Below, piece by piece: positions 10,014 to 19,699 of a stretch of DNA of 64,000 nt. The notes beneath the pieces are model-generated. The model made no database searches and had not been told where the DNA came from. It saw only the letters and a list, made by a program, of their open reading frames with translations. The stretch is from Hyphomicrobium_A sp963726795 (GTDB lineage Bacteria > Pseudomonadota > Alphaproteobacteria > Rhizobiales > Hyphomicrobiaceae). The position numbers were made by a program, and so were the translations under genes. The stretch spans positions 186,001-250,000 of the forward strand of contig CAVSDD010000004.1 of the NCBI GenBank assembly GCA_963726795.1, read 5' to 3'. The first letter of the stretch is position 1. The number at the start of each line of letters is the position of its first letter.

Positions 10014-10115
10014 TACCGGCAACCGTTCGCGCGATTGGCCCCGCGGAACGCCGGCAGGGGGAGCGCGAATGCTGAACGAGCACAGGTGCAATTTACGCGG
10101 GGGCGCGCACCTCAG

Positions 10116-11780
10116 ATGAGCATTAAACTGCAGCTTCCCAAGCTTACCGACCTGAAGCCGCGAATCTCCGTCATCGGCGTGGGTGGAGCAGGGTGCAACG
10201 CCATCAACAACATGATCGCCGCCGGATTGACCGGCGTCGATTTTGTCGTGGCCAACACCGACGCACAGGCGCTCGCCGCCTCTAGCGCCGAGCACCGGCT
10301 GCAACTTGGAATCAATCTCACCGAAGGACTGGGAGCGGGATCGAAGCCCGAAATCGGCGAGGCCGCCGCCGAGGAAGCGGTTGAGGATATCCGCGCGCAG
10401 ATCGTGGGCTCGCACATGGTCTTCATTGCTGCCGGGATGGGCGGCGGTACGGGAACCGGCGCAGCTGCCGTCATCGCGCGCACCGCCAGGGAACTCGGCA
10501 TCTTGACCGTCGGCATCGTCACGAAGCCCTTCCACTTCGAGGGAGTCCGCCGGATGCGGACCGCCGAGTTGGGCATCGTCGAGATCCGTAAACACGTCGA
10601 CACGTTGATCGCTATCCCAAATCAAAACCTGTTTCGTGTCGCCAACGAGAAGACGACATTCGCCGAAGCCTTCGTGCTCGCCGATCAGATTCTCTATTCG
10701 GGTGTCGCCTGCATCGTTGATCTCATCATCAAGGAAGGCCTGATCAACCTCGATTTCGCCGACGTCCGCACCATCATGAGCGGCATGGGTTCGGCGGTGA
10801 TGGGAACAGGCGAAGCATCTGGCGAAAAGCGCGCAAGTCATGCGGCCGAAGAAGCGGTTGCCAACCCCCTCCTCGACGATGTTTCGCTCAAGGGGGCCAA
10901 AGGTCTGCTGCTGTCGATCACGGGCGGCAGCGATTTGACCCTGTACGAGGTCGACGAAGCTGCGAGCCGCGTGCGCGAGGAGGTCGATCCCGAGGCCAAC
11001 ATCATTGTTGGCGCCACCTTCGACGACACGCTCGGAGACAGGGTGCGCGTCTCGATTGTTGCCTCCGGGATGGCTCGCGCCAGCAATTCGGTTCCCGCTC
11101 CGAGTTCTACCGAGCAGCGCATGCGACCCGGCGCGCCGCCTGTTATTCCTGCGGCTCCACCGCCCTCGCCCCGTCCCGAGCACGAGGACGATGTGCGTCG
11201 GCGGTTATCTGAGGCCATTTACAGAGACGAGCCGCAATCACAGCGCGCCCGCGAGCCGGCACGAGCACCGCAACGCGAGACGTGGCGAGCCCCCGGAAAC
11301 GTCGTCATCGAAGAAGGCCTGGCACATATGGCTTGGCTTACGCAGGCCCCGCGCGCGCCCGCATCAGAGCAGGATGCGCGCGAACTGCCGGATGACTTCA
11401 AGCCGACGCCTCCTATTGACGTCCGCAGAGCGCAACGACGCATGCCGGATGTGGAGGATTTCCCGCCGCTCGCTCAACAGGAATACCGGGCCAAGTCCGG
11501 ACACAGACCGGCGTATCGAGACGGCGATCACGGTGTTGACGACGACGAAGAGCGCCCCGGCATCCTGCAGCGAATCATCGGGCGTGCACGCAAAGAGGCG
11601 ACAGAGGCTGCCGATCGCTCGGGTTCGACCTTCGACAAGTTGCGCAAGCTCGCGCGAACGCCAACTGATTCGCCCGGCTGGCTCGACGAAAGCGAAGCTT
11701 CACGTGAAGCGCCGCGCCCAGATGCTCCGTCCGATGAGCAATCACTCCTGCCGGTGTTCTTCAATCGCTTGCGCAAGTAG
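10116..11780 (+). CDS. ftsZ: Cell division protein FtsZ
   Basis: Tubulin-like GTPase forming the Z-ring. From ATG 10116 the protein is about 554 residues, long as in other alphaproteobacteria. The GTPase core holds ISVIGVGGAGCNAINNMI, the tubulin signature GGGTGTG at residues 109-115 and the T7-loop region GLINLDFADVR. Residues from about 330 onward form a long, charged, Pro/Arg-rich linker of some 200 residues. The C-terminus is SLLPVFFNRLRK, a divergent form of the conserved FtsA-binding peptide. An in-frame upstream start at 10035 adds unconserved sequence and was not chosen. Confidence 0.96.
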   Translation: MSIKLQLPKLTDLKPRISVIGVGGAGCNAINNMIAAGLTGVDFVVANTDAQALAASSAEHRLQLGINLTEGLGAGSKPEIGEAAAEEAVEDIRAQIVGSHMVFIAAGMGGGTGTGAAAVIARTARELGILTVGIVTKPFHFEGVRRMRTAELGIVEIRKHVDTLIAIPNQNLFRVANEKTTFAEAFVLADQILYSGVACIVDLIIKEGLINLDFADVRTIMSGMGSAVMGTGEASGEKRASHAAEEAVANPLLDDVSLKGAKGLLLSITGGSDLTLYEVDEAASRVREEVDPEANIIVGATFDDTLGDRVRVSIVASGMARASNSVPAPSSTEQRMRPGAPPVIPAAPPPSPRPEHEDDVRRRLSEAIYRDEPQSQRAREPARAPQRETWRAPGNVVIEEGLAHMAWLTQAPRAPASEQDARELPDDFKPTPPIDVRRAQRRMPDVEDFPPLAQQEYRAKSGHRPAYRDGDHGVDDDEERPGILQRIIGRARKEATEAADRSGSTFDKLRKLARTPTDSPGWLDESEASREAPRPDAPSDEQSLLPVFFNRLRK

Positions 11781-12071
11781 AATTCGCCTGTGCAAATCAA
11801 GCACAAGCTCACGTGGCGCCTTGAGCGTTGTGGATCGGTAACACAGTGTAAGAAACCGTGATTTGGCGCGAATAACAGGCTCAGGTTATCGTTCCTTTGT
11901 TAACGACATTGTTCGCCACGTCCCCTAGTCCTCCGAGGGCGCAGCCGCCAAAGACGCCCCGGAAGGTTAAGGCAAATTCCGAATTGGGACGCGAACAAAT
12001 GCCGGGGGTGGGGACGTCGCTGAGACTAGAACTTAGCGATCGTCGCTGAAGAGCATCGAGGGACGGCGCAT
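11781..12071. other. Intergenic region between ftsZ and lpxC
   Basis: About 290 bases with no supported gene. The sequence is less GC-rich than its surroundings around 11830-11910, where an lpxC promoter could lie. A GAGGGA Shine-Dalgarno-like stretch sits about 8 bases before the lpxC ATG. No convincing rho-independent terminator was seen after ftsZ. Confidence 0.5.
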
Positions 12072-13007
12072 ATGTCGAATCGATTTATCGGCGCGCGACA
12101 AACCACGATTGCGCGCGAGATCGAGGTGACAGGGACGGGGGTCCATAGCGGAGCGCCAGTTTCGGTTATTCTGCATCCAGCAGCTGCCGAAACTGGCCTC
12201 CGTTTTATTGTCACCAAGCGCGGCCGTGTGGTCGCGGAAATTCCTGCCAACGTCAAACACGTCAAGAACCTCACGCTGTGCACTGTCATTGGCGATGACA
12301 ACGGAGTGACGGTCAGCACGGTCGAGCATCTTCTCGCCGCTTTGCGCGGTCTCGCAGTCGACAACTGCATCATCGAGATCGACAGCAAGGAAGTGCCGAT
12401 CATGGACGGGAGCGCCGCTCCCTTTGTCGAGCTGATCGACGAGGCCGGCCTCCGCGAATTGCAGGCCCCGCGCCAGTTCATCAAGGTGCTGCGGCCGGTA
12501 CGAGTTGAGGAAGGCGACAGCTGGGCTGAGCTTCTTCCCCACACAGGCTTTCACCTGGACGTTGAAATCGACTTCTCCTCTCCCTTGATCGGCCGGCAGC
12601 GGCTCTCTTACGAAATGAGCCCCGGCGTCTTCCGCAACGAAATCTCCCGCGCCCGCACCTTCGGCTTCATGAGCGACGTGGAGCGGCTGTGGAAGGCGGG
12701 TCTGGCTCTCGGCGCCAATCTCAACAACACAATCGCCATCGGCGAAAACAAGATCATGAACCGCGAAGGCCTGCGTTACCCGCAGGAGTTCGTGCGTCAC
12801 AAGATGCTCGACGCTGTGGGTGACCTTGCCCTTGTCGGCCAGCCCATGCTCGCGGCCTTCCGCTCGGTACGCGGTGGACACCGTCTAAACTCGCTGGTGG
12901 TGCAGGCGCTGCTGGCCGATACGCAGGCCTGGACGATCGTCGAAGCTCCGCGCGTGCGTGGCCGGGCGTCCGTCGATATCGGCTTTGCCATCGCTGCCGG
13001 AGAGTAA
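12072..13007 (+). CDS. lpxC: UDP-3-O-acyl-N-acetylglucosamine deacetylase
   Basis: Zinc enzyme for the committed step of lipid A synthesis, acting in the cytoplasm. 311 residues, the usual length. The expected metal and catalytic residues are visible: His86 in STVEHLLAAL, His243 and Asp247 in FVRHKMLDAVGDL, and His270 in RGGHRLNSLV. IIEIDSKEVPIMDGSAAPF and EISRARTFGFM are further family motifs. A GAGGGACGG stretch before ATG 12072 supports the start. Placement after ftsZ is standard for Gram-negative dcw clusters. Confidence 0.97.
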   Translation: MSNRFIGARQTTIAREIEVTGTGVHSGAPVSVILHPAAAETGLRFIVTKRGRVVAEIPANVKHVKNLTLCTVIGDDNGVTVSTVEHLLAALRGLAVDNCIIEIDSKEVPIMDGSAAPFVELIDEAGLRELQAPRQFIKVLRPVRVEEGDSWAELLPHTGFHLDVEIDFSSPLIGRQRLSYEMSPGVFRNEISRARTFGFMSDVERLWKAGLALGANLNNTIAIGENKIMNREGLRYPQEFVRHKMLDAVGDLALVGQPMLAAFRSVRGGHRLNSLVVQALLADTQAWTIVEAPRVRGRASVDIGFAIAAGE

Positions 13008-13177
13008 CGACCTTACTCGCGCTTCGAGAGCCGCTTATGCCCTGTCTACTGAGAGGGCGGAGTCGGGCGTTTGGCGGCGGACGGCACGCCGAGCCCAATA
13101 ACAACCATAATCATCTCCTAGCGGAGACAATGCCATAGCAGCGACTTGCGGCTTCGAGCGCGACAGCTGGTATGTTA

Positions 13178-13199
13178 AATGCGATACGGGGTTCGCATT
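13178..13199 (+). repeat. Inverted repeat in the bamD leader
   Basis: AATGCGA and its reverse complement TCGCATT are separated by eight bases, about 30 bases upstream of bamD. No T-run follows, so it does not look like an intrinsic terminator. It could be an operator or an RNA hairpin near the start; its function is unknown. Confidence 0.35.
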
Positions 13200-13228
13200 G
13201 AGCCGGGGACGATAGCGAAACAAGGCTC

Positions 13229-14230
13229 ATGCTGCAGGTGGGGATGAAACGAGTTCGGCTAGGGTTGTTGCCGGTCCTCAAAGGGCTTGCTCTTGCAGCG
13301 TCGCTTGCGGTGCTTGCGGGTTGCGCGTCGTCGGGCGACGCCGCCAGGGCCCTCAACCCCGATCCGCCGTCAAAGATGTTCGCCGACGCCGACGCACTGA
13401 TGGCGAAGGGCAAGTTTGAGGACGCGGCAAAGAAATTCGAGGACGTTGATCGCGAGCACCCCTACTCTCCGGAGGCGCGCCGCGCGATCGTGATGTCGGC
13501 CTACGCCTACTACAAGGCCGGCAAGCTGCCCGAGGCCATTGCCTCCGCCGAGCGCTACACGACCATGCATCCTGGGACCAAGGAAGCGCCGCTCGCGCAT
13601 CACATCATCGCGTCGGCCTACTTCGATCAGATGAAGGATCCGGCACACGATCAGAATTCGACCAGGAAGGCGCTCGCCGAGCTAAAGACGCTGAAGACGC
13701 GCTACCCCGACAGCAAGTACGCGCAGGAAGCCGACAACCGCATCCGGCTGGCTGAGGACACGCTCGCCGCGCAGGAGATGCAGGTCGGCCGCTACTACAT
13801 GGACCACAAGGACTATGTGGCGGCTATCAATCGTTTCAAGACCGTCGTCTCCGACTACCAGACAACCGCGCACGTCGAGGAAGCCCTCTACCGGCTGACC
13901 GCAGCGTATATGTCGCTCGGAATCACCTCCGAAGCGCAGAGCGCAGCCGCGGTGCTGGGCCACAACTTCCCCAACTCGAGCTGGTACAAGGATTCCTACG
14001 CGCTGTTGCAGGCGCAGGGTCTGCAGCCGGCGCAAAGCGGCGGCTCGTGGTTCTCGTCGATCTTCGGAGGAGGGTCGAAAGCGAAGCAGACGCCTCCGGC
14101 TGCCGCCCCCGCTCCAGCAGCACCGACGGCCCCGCCAGCCGCCAACGTGCCTGCGTGGCCACCGGCTGAGCCCTCGGGCCCGCCGCCGCCATCGACGCTG
14201 GGCGGTCCCGTGCCGCCTCCCGGCACCTGA
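13229..14230 (+). CDS. bamD: Outer membrane protein assembly factor BamD (ComL-type lipoprotein)
   Basis: Essential lipoprotein of the BAM complex, which inserts beta-barrel proteins into the outer membrane. About 333 residues. A signal peptide ends in the lipobox VLAGC, with the lipidated cysteine near residue 32. Tetratricopeptide-like repeats follow (KFEDAAKKFEDVDREHPYSP, YYKAGKLPEAIASAERY, YVAAINRFKTVVSDYQ). The C-terminal 60 or so residues are Pro/Ala-rich and low complexity, longer than in E. coli. ATG 13244 is an alternative start that still leaves a complete signal peptide. In related genomes recN usually follows; here ligA does. Confidence 0.94.
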   Translation: MLQVGMKRVRLGLLPVLKGLALAASLAVLAGCASSGDAARALNPDPPSKMFADADALMAKGKFEDAAKKFEDVDREHPYSPEARRAIVMSAYAYYKAGKLPEAIASAERYTTMHPGTKEAPLAHHIIASAYFDQMKDPAHDQNSTRKALAELKTLKTRYPDSKYAQEADNRIRLAEDTLAAQEMQVGRYYMDHKDYVAAINRFKTVVSDYQTTAHVEEALYRLTAAYMSLGITSEAQSAAAVLGHNFPNSSWYKDSYALLQAQGLQPAQSGGSWFSSIFGGGSKAKQTPPAAAPAPAAPTAPPAANVPAWPPAEPSGPPPPSTLGGPVPPPGT

Positions 14231-14426
14231 TCTCGGGGCTATCCAATTGGCGCTATCCGATCCGGCGCTGACCGGGCAGCCCTGCCACGGTTGAGCGCGA
14301 TTGACAGGAGAGCAAGCCACTCTGCCTGTGGGCCACGGACCGGGCGGGTTTTCCCTTTCCAGTCCCATCCGCTAATGCTGAATCGCAGCCTATATTGCGG
14401 CACAGCGGGAGCGGCGCGGCGTCAGG

Positions 14427-16559
14427 ATGGCCAAGAAAGTCCAGCAAGAGACAGCGGTCGGAAAGCTGAGCGAGGTGCAGGCGCAGGCCGAGCTTAAACG
14501 CCTCGCCGCGCTCATCCATCACCATGATGAGCTCTATTACCGTCAGGACGCCCCAGAGATCTCTGACGCGGACTACGATGCGCTCCGACTGCGCAATGAG
14601 GCGATCGAAGCACGCTTTCCCAAACTCGTTCGGCCTGACAGCCCTTCACGACGGGTGGGAGCGGCGCCCGCGGAGGGATTCGGCAAGGTCCGTCACCGCG
14701 TGCCGATGCTTTCGCTTGGGAACGCCTTCGACGACGAAGACGTCATCCAATTCGTTGAGAGAATTCACCGCTTCCTGGGTACATCCAAGGACGCGCCACT
14801 CGAGTTCACGGCAGAACCCAAGATCGACGGGCTCTCGATCTCGTTACAATACCGCGACGGCAAGCTCGTTGAGGCGGCAACGCGCGGAGATGGCGCTGAG
14901 GGCGAGAACGTCACAACCAACGTAATGACGATCGCCGATATTCCACACCGTTTAAAGGGCGGCAAGGTGCCCCGGACCATCGACGTGCGCGGCGAAATCT
15001 ATTTGGCGCACGAGGACTTCGCGCGTCTCAACGCCGAGCAAGCCGCCAATGACGCTAAGATTTTTGCTAATCCACGCAACGCCGCCGCCGGCTCGCTGCG
15101 CCAGCTTGATGCTTCGATAACGGCATCGCGGCCACTGAAATTCTTTGCCTACGCCTGGGGCGAAGTTTCAGAGCTGCCAGCTGACACGCAGGCTGGAGTC
15201 TACGAGGCGTTTAAGCGTTGGGGCCTGCCCGTAAATCCAAAAACGCGTCTCTGCGCCGGCGCAGAAGCTCTCCTCGATTACTACGTACATATGGCCGATG
15301 ACCGCGCCAAGCTGCCTTATGACATCGACGGCGTCGTCTACAAGCTGAACCGGCTCGATCTGCAGGAGCGCCTTGGATTCGTTTCGCGCTCGCCGCGCTG
15401 GGCGATTGCGCACAAGTTCCCGGCCCAGCAGGCGATGACCGTGCTCAACGACATCGAGATCCAGGTTGGCCGGACGGGATCATTGACCCCCGTCGCCAAG
15501 CTCGAGCCCGTGACTGTGGGGGGTGTCGTAGTCTCCAACGCCACGCTCCATAACGAGGACGAGATCGCGCGCAAGGACGTGCGTATTGGCGACACCGTGG
15601 TCGTGCAGCGGGCCGGCGATGTCATTCCGCAGATCGTCAGCGTCGTCGCGGACAAGCGTCCCAAGGGCGCGCGGGCCTATCGCTTTCCCGACCGCTGCCC
15701 TGCCTGCGGCAGCCACGCCGTGCGCGAGAGCAACGAGAAGACCGGCCGCGTTGACGTTGTGCGCCGTTGCACGGGGGGGCTCATTTGTCCTGCGCAGCGG
15801 GTAGAGCGCCTTAAGCACTTCGTGTCGCGCAATGCCTTCGACATTGAAGGACTCGGCGAGAAGAATATTCAGGCCTTTTACGACGACGGTCTTATTCAGT
15901 CGCCGGAAGATATTTTCACGCTGGCGGCCCGTGACGCGCGCTCCACCAAGAAGCTCGAGCAGCGCGAGGGATGGGGCCCACAATCTGCCGCCAAGCTCTT
16001 CGCTGCAATTGCTGCGAGGCAACGCGTGACACTCGACCGCTTCATTTTCGCGCTCGGCATTCGCCACGTCGGTGAGACGACAGCGCGGCTGCTTGCTCGT
16101 TTCTACGGCACTGTCGAGGGATTCCGGGAAGGCATGATCGCAGCCGCCAAGGGCAAGGACACCGACGCGTTCAAGGAACTCGACGCGATCGAGGGAATTG
16201 GTGAGGTGGTCGCCGAGGCGATCGCCGACTTCTTCGCTGAGCCGCACAACGTTCGCGTCGTCGATGAGCTCTTGCGTGAGGTTTCGCCGCAGCCGTTGGA
16301 GGCGCGCGCCACCTCATCGCCGGTGGCGGGAAAGTCGGTGGTCTTTACGGGCACGTTGACATCGTTGACGCGCAGTGAGGCCAAAGCTCAGGCCGAGCGG
16401 CTTGGTGCAAAGGTTGCCGGCTCGGTATCAAAGAATACGGACTACGTCGTTGCCGGCGCCGATTCGGGTTCGAAACTGACCAAAGCGCGCGAGCTCGGCG
16501 TCAAAATCCTGGATGAAGACGAGTGGTTGGAGTTGACCCGACCCAAGTCGAAAGGCTAG
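14427..16559 (+). CDS. ligA: NAD-dependent DNA ligase LigA
   Basis: Seals nicks in replication and repair using NAD+. 710 residues. The adenylation domain has DAPEISDADYDALR and the catalytic Lys132 in AEPKIDGLSIS. The OB-fold region contains VGRTGSLTPVAKLEPV. A four-cysteine zinc finger is formed by Cys424, Cys427, Cys448 and Cys454. Helix-hairpin-helix repeats follow, and a C-terminal BRCT domain begins near VAGKSVVFTGTLTSL. The gene is intact and follows bamD after about 200 bases in which I see no gene. Confidence 0.97.
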   Translation: MAKKVQQETAVGKLSEVQAQAELKRLAALIHHHDELYYRQDAPEISDADYDALRLRNEAIEARFPKLVRPDSPSRRVGAAPAEGFGKVRHRVPMLSLGNAFDDEDVIQFVERIHRFLGTSKDAPLEFTAEPKIDGLSISLQYRDGKLVEAATRGDGAEGENVTTNVMTIADIPHRLKGGKVPRTIDVRGEIYLAHEDFARLNAEQAANDAKIFANPRNAAAGSLRQLDASITASRPLKFFAYAWGEVSELPADTQAGVYEAFKRWGLPVNPKTRLCAGAEALLDYYVHMADDRAKLPYDIDGVVYKLNRLDLQERLGFVSRSPRWAIAHKFPAQQAMTVLNDIEIQVGRTGSLTPVAKLEPVTVGGVVVSNATLHNEDEIARKDVRIGDTVVVQRAGDVIPQIVSVVADKRPKGARAYRFPDRCPACGSHAVRESNEKTGRVDVVRRCTGGLICPAQRVERLKHFVSRNAFDIEGLGEKNIQAFYDDGLIQSPEDIFTLAARDARSTKKLEQREGWGPQSAAKLFAAIAARQRVTLDRFIFALGIRHVGETTARLLARFYGTVEGFREGMIAAAKGKDTDAFKELDAIEGIGEVVAEAIADFFAEPHNVRVVDELLREVSPQPLEARATSSPVAGKSVVFTGTLTSLTRSEAKAQAERLGAKVAGSVSKNTDYVVAGADSGSKLTKARELGVKILDEDEWLELTRPKSKG

Positions 16560-16578
16560 GTGGGCGCCGGCCTTTTTT
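16551..16578 (+). terminator. Possible intrinsic terminator after ligA
   Basis: AAAGGC at the very end of ligA pairs with GCCTTT fourteen bases later and runs into six T residues. The intervening loop contains a GGCGCC palindrome. The stem is short, so this is a moderate candidate. Confidence 0.45.
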
Positions 16579-16614
16579 GCCTGTGCACCGAGTCGAATAG
16601 GAGGAGTGGGCGAT

Positions 16615-17868
16615 TTGTTGAGGCGACGCCGATTGGCATCAGGTGTCACGTTGGGGCCCCCGTTGCCCATTCGCCTGCTCAACTCGTTGGGTCCGCTCAT
16701 CAGGTCGCTGGGGTTGTGGCCAAGGATCGACACCCAGGCTCTGATGCGATCGGTCGAGCGCAAGTGGAACCGCAACGATTGGCCAGCGCCGCTGTTGCGT
16801 GCTTTGCCGCCCCGGGCCGCAGCTTTCAACGACGACGCCAAGCTCTCTCTTTTCGGAGCTCTGATTGCGCGCAGCCAGTTCAAGAAAAGCCTGACCAACG
16901 GGTTAGGCTACGAGGACCTCATTTCGCGTTACCCCGAGATTCTCGATGAGCGAATCGACCGGCCCCTGTTCGTGCTGGGCCTCCCACGCACCGGCACGAC
17001 CCTCCTGCAGCGGCTTTTGTCGTTGCATGCCGGCGCGCGCTACCTACCGTTCTGGGAAGCATACACGCCGTTTCCCAAGGTGATAGGGCAGCACAAGGAC
17101 GGCAACGACGGACGCCGCGAAACTGCGCGCCGCAGGGTGGCCATTCTGAAGTGGACGGCGCCTGAAATGGATAAGATCCATCCCATCGACGTCGACGATC
17201 CCGAGGAATGCTACCATCTCTTCAGATCGCACTTCCTCGTTCCGCCGGGATTCGATTTCGCGCACGTGCCGACCTACTGGAACTGGTTCGATGAAACCGC
17301 GCATGCCGATACGTACCGCATGCACAAGCGCCAGCTCCAATGCCTACAGTGGTTGAACGGACGGCAGCACTGGGTGCTGAAATGTCCGAACCACTTGTCT
17401 GGTATACCCCAACTGCTCGCGACATATCCGGATGCACGTATCGTCTACACGCACCGCGATCCCGAGAAGATCATCGCGTCTTTATGCAGCTTGACGGCAG
17501 TGACGTGGAGCATGATCTCCGATGATGTCGATTTGAACCAGGTTGCCGATTTCGCGCTGGGAATGGCGCAGCGGTGTCAAGCTGCAGCAGAAGATGCTCT
17601 GCGCACCGTTCCTCGCGAACAGATCATGCATGTGGAGTTTGATCAGCTTGTAGCCGATCCGGTGGGAACGGCGGCGGGTATCTATCAACGCTTTGTCTAC
17701 CCGCTAGACCCCGCGCTCACGACCAAAATGGCAGAGTGGCTTCGCTGCAATCCAACCGACAAACACGGGAAGCACCACTATCAGCTGAGTGACTTTGGCC
17801 TCACTCCAGCAGAGGTACGGGCGCGGCTCTCTCGTCCGGAGCCCGCAGCAGCGCGAGCGGGCACGTAG
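16615..17868 (+). CDS. Sulfotransferase family protein
   Basis: About 417 residues resembling bacterial sulfotransferases that use PAPS. The 5-prime-phosphosulfate loop is visible as FVLGLPRTGTTLLQRLLS near residue 125, and a 3-prime-phosphate region as IVYTHRDPEKIIASL. WVLKCPNHL, between them, is also typical of the family. The acceptor cannot be inferred; it could be a lipid, a sugar or a small molecule. Start choice is open: TTG 16615 has AGGAG about ten bases upstream, while GTG 16606 overlaps that site. Neighbours (ligA and a peptidase) give no functional hint. Confidence 0.8.
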   Translation: MLRRRRLASGVTLGPPLPIRLLNSLGPLIRSLGLWPRIDTQALMRSVERKWNRNDWPAPLLRALPPRAAAFNDDAKLSLFGALIARSQFKKSLTNGLGYEDLISRYPEILDERIDRPLFVLGLPRTGTTLLQRLLSLHAGARYLPFWEAYTPFPKVIGQHKDGNDGRRETARRRVAILKWTAPEMDKIHPIDVDDPEECYHLFRSHFLVPPGFDFAHVPTYWNWFDETAHADTYRMHKRQLQCLQWLNGRQHWVLKCPNHLSGIPQLLATYPDARIVYTHRDPEKIIASLCSLTAVTWSMISDDVDLNQVADFALGMAQRCQAAAEDALRTVPREQIMHVEFDQLVADPVGTAAGIYQRFVYPLDPALTTKMAEWLRCNPTDKHGKHHYQLSDFGLTPAEVRARLSRPEPAAARAGT

Positions 17869-17874
17869 CGGCGC

Positions 17875-19690
17875 TCATATAGGTGCCGTGGCCAGTTCGA
17901 GCCAGCGCCGAGTGTCGGCATCCAATTCCGGGCTGAGCACTTCGAAGACGCGGGCGTGATATTGGTCGAGCCAAGCAATCTCGGCCTGGCTCAGCAGCTC
18001 TTTTACGACTAGCTGCCGGTCAATTGGCGCCAACGTCAGCGTCTCAAATCCCATCATTTCCAGGTCGCCACCCGGGATTTTTTCCGGCCCCGTTACGAGC
18101 ACCAGATTCTCGATACGGATACCGTAGGCACCTTCATTGTAATAGCCGGGCTCGTTCGAGCAGATCATGCCCGCCGCCAGTGGTGCCATGCCGGCCTTCG
18201 AGATCGACTGGGGCCCCTCGTGCACGGACAAATAGCTACCGACGCCGTGGCCCGTGCCGTGGTCATAGTCCATGCCATGCTCCCACAGGGGGCGGCGCGC
18301 CATCGGATCGAGGTCGATACCGCGCGTGCCAACCGGAAATCGCGCTGTTGCGATCGCAATATGACCCTTCAGGACCAGTGTGAAGCGTTCGCGCATCTCG
18401 TCGGACGGCTCTCCGATCGCGACGGTCCGGGTGATGTCGGTCGTGCCGTCCTGGTACTGCGCGCCGCTATCGATGAGGAACAGCTCGCCGGGACGCAGCT
18501 TGCGGTTTGTCGCTTCGTTCACGCGGTAATGAACTATGGCTCCGTTCGGCCCACTGCCTGAAATCGTGTCGAAGCTGATCTCGCGCAGCTGGTTCGTCGC
18601 GCGGCGAAAAGATTCAAGGCGCCGTACCGTCTCGATTTCATCGACCGTGCCTGACGCGATCGCGCTATCGAGCCAGGCGAGAAATCGCGTCACTGCCGCA
18701 CCATCGCGAAGTTGCGCAGCGCGCGCACCTCTGATCTCGGCCGCGTTTTTAACGGCCTTCAACAATAGGCAAGGGTCGCTGCCCCGCGCGATGCGTCGTA
18801 CTCCACCGAGTGCGCGAGCGAACGCATAGCTCGCCGTTTGCGGATCGACACGAACGCGCTTGTTGGCCTTGCGCAGACTTGCAAGTCGTTCGTCGAGCTT
18901 GCTGGGCGGACTGACCTTTGCGAAGCTCTTGAGCTCAGTTCGCGAGGCGGCGTCGAGCTTTTCGGGCGCAATGAACAGCTCGGGCTTGCCTGATTGCGGA
19001 ATGATGGCAAATGCCAGTGCAACAGGGTTGTGCGGTATGTCCGAGCCGCGGATGTTGAACGCCCATGCCACAGAATCGCTGAGCGTCAACAGTGCAGCAT
19101 CCTGGCGATCGTCCTGTAGCCGTTTTTGAACGTCGGCGATCTTGTCGGCTGCGGAGCGGCCGGCGAGCTTGACGGGATGAATCGAGATCGGATGGCTCGG
19201 TGGCGAAGGCCTATCGCGGCTCCACGCGCGGTCAATGAGGTTGCGGCTGACCGGTTTGAGCTTGATGCCTGAGCTTTCGAGCGCAGGCGCAATACGCTCG
19301 ATCTCGGCTATCGTGTGCAACCTCGGATCGAACCCGACGCTCTGGCCGCGGCCAAGATGCTCCGTCAGCCACTCGGCGATGCGCGCTCGCGGAAGAGAAG
19401 AAACCTCGACAACCGCAGAGTTCGACCTCTGCTCGGGCCTGCACGGTATAGCGGCCATCGACGAATAACGCCGTCCTCTTCTTGGTGACAACGGCAAGGC
19501 CTGCCGAGCCGGAAAAGCCAGTCAGCCATCTGAGCCGCTCGGCGCAAGCTGGCACATACTCGCCCTGATGCTCGTCGGTGCGGGGCACGAGATAGGCGTC
19601 GATGTCGGCAGCCGCCATCAACCCGCGCAGCGCCTTGACGCGCTCGCCAGCGGCGCCGCCGTTTGCCGAAACTTCGAAGCTCTGGAACAT
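17875..19690 (-). CDS. Aminopeptidase P family protein (Xaa-Pro aminopeptidase), interrupted by a frameshift
   Basis: Cytoplasmic metallopeptidase of the M24B family that removes an N-terminal residue before proline. The N-terminal frame starts at 19690 and reads DIDAYLVPRTDEHQGEYVP, WLTGFSGSAG and ALFVDGRYTVQA. One extra base at about 19420 moves the rest into a second frame beginning VVEVSSLPRARIAEWL and ending at 17875. The catalytic domain there has GAIVHYRVNEATNR, LFLIDSGAQYQDGTTDITRT, HGMDYDHGTGHGVG and GMICSNEPGYYNEG, covering the metal ligands Asp, Asp, His, Glu. The corrected length is about 604 residues, normal for this family. The shift is probably an assembly error. Confidence 0.88.
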
Positions 19691-19699
19691 GCTGTCTCT

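Noticed and set aside
9654..11183. Long open frame (about 509 codons) on the minus strand opposite ftsA and ftsZ
   Set aside because: It lies wholly opposite two certain genes; its translation is Arg/Asp/Gly/His-rich low-information sequence with no recognisable family, as expected for an antisense frame in GC-rich DNA.
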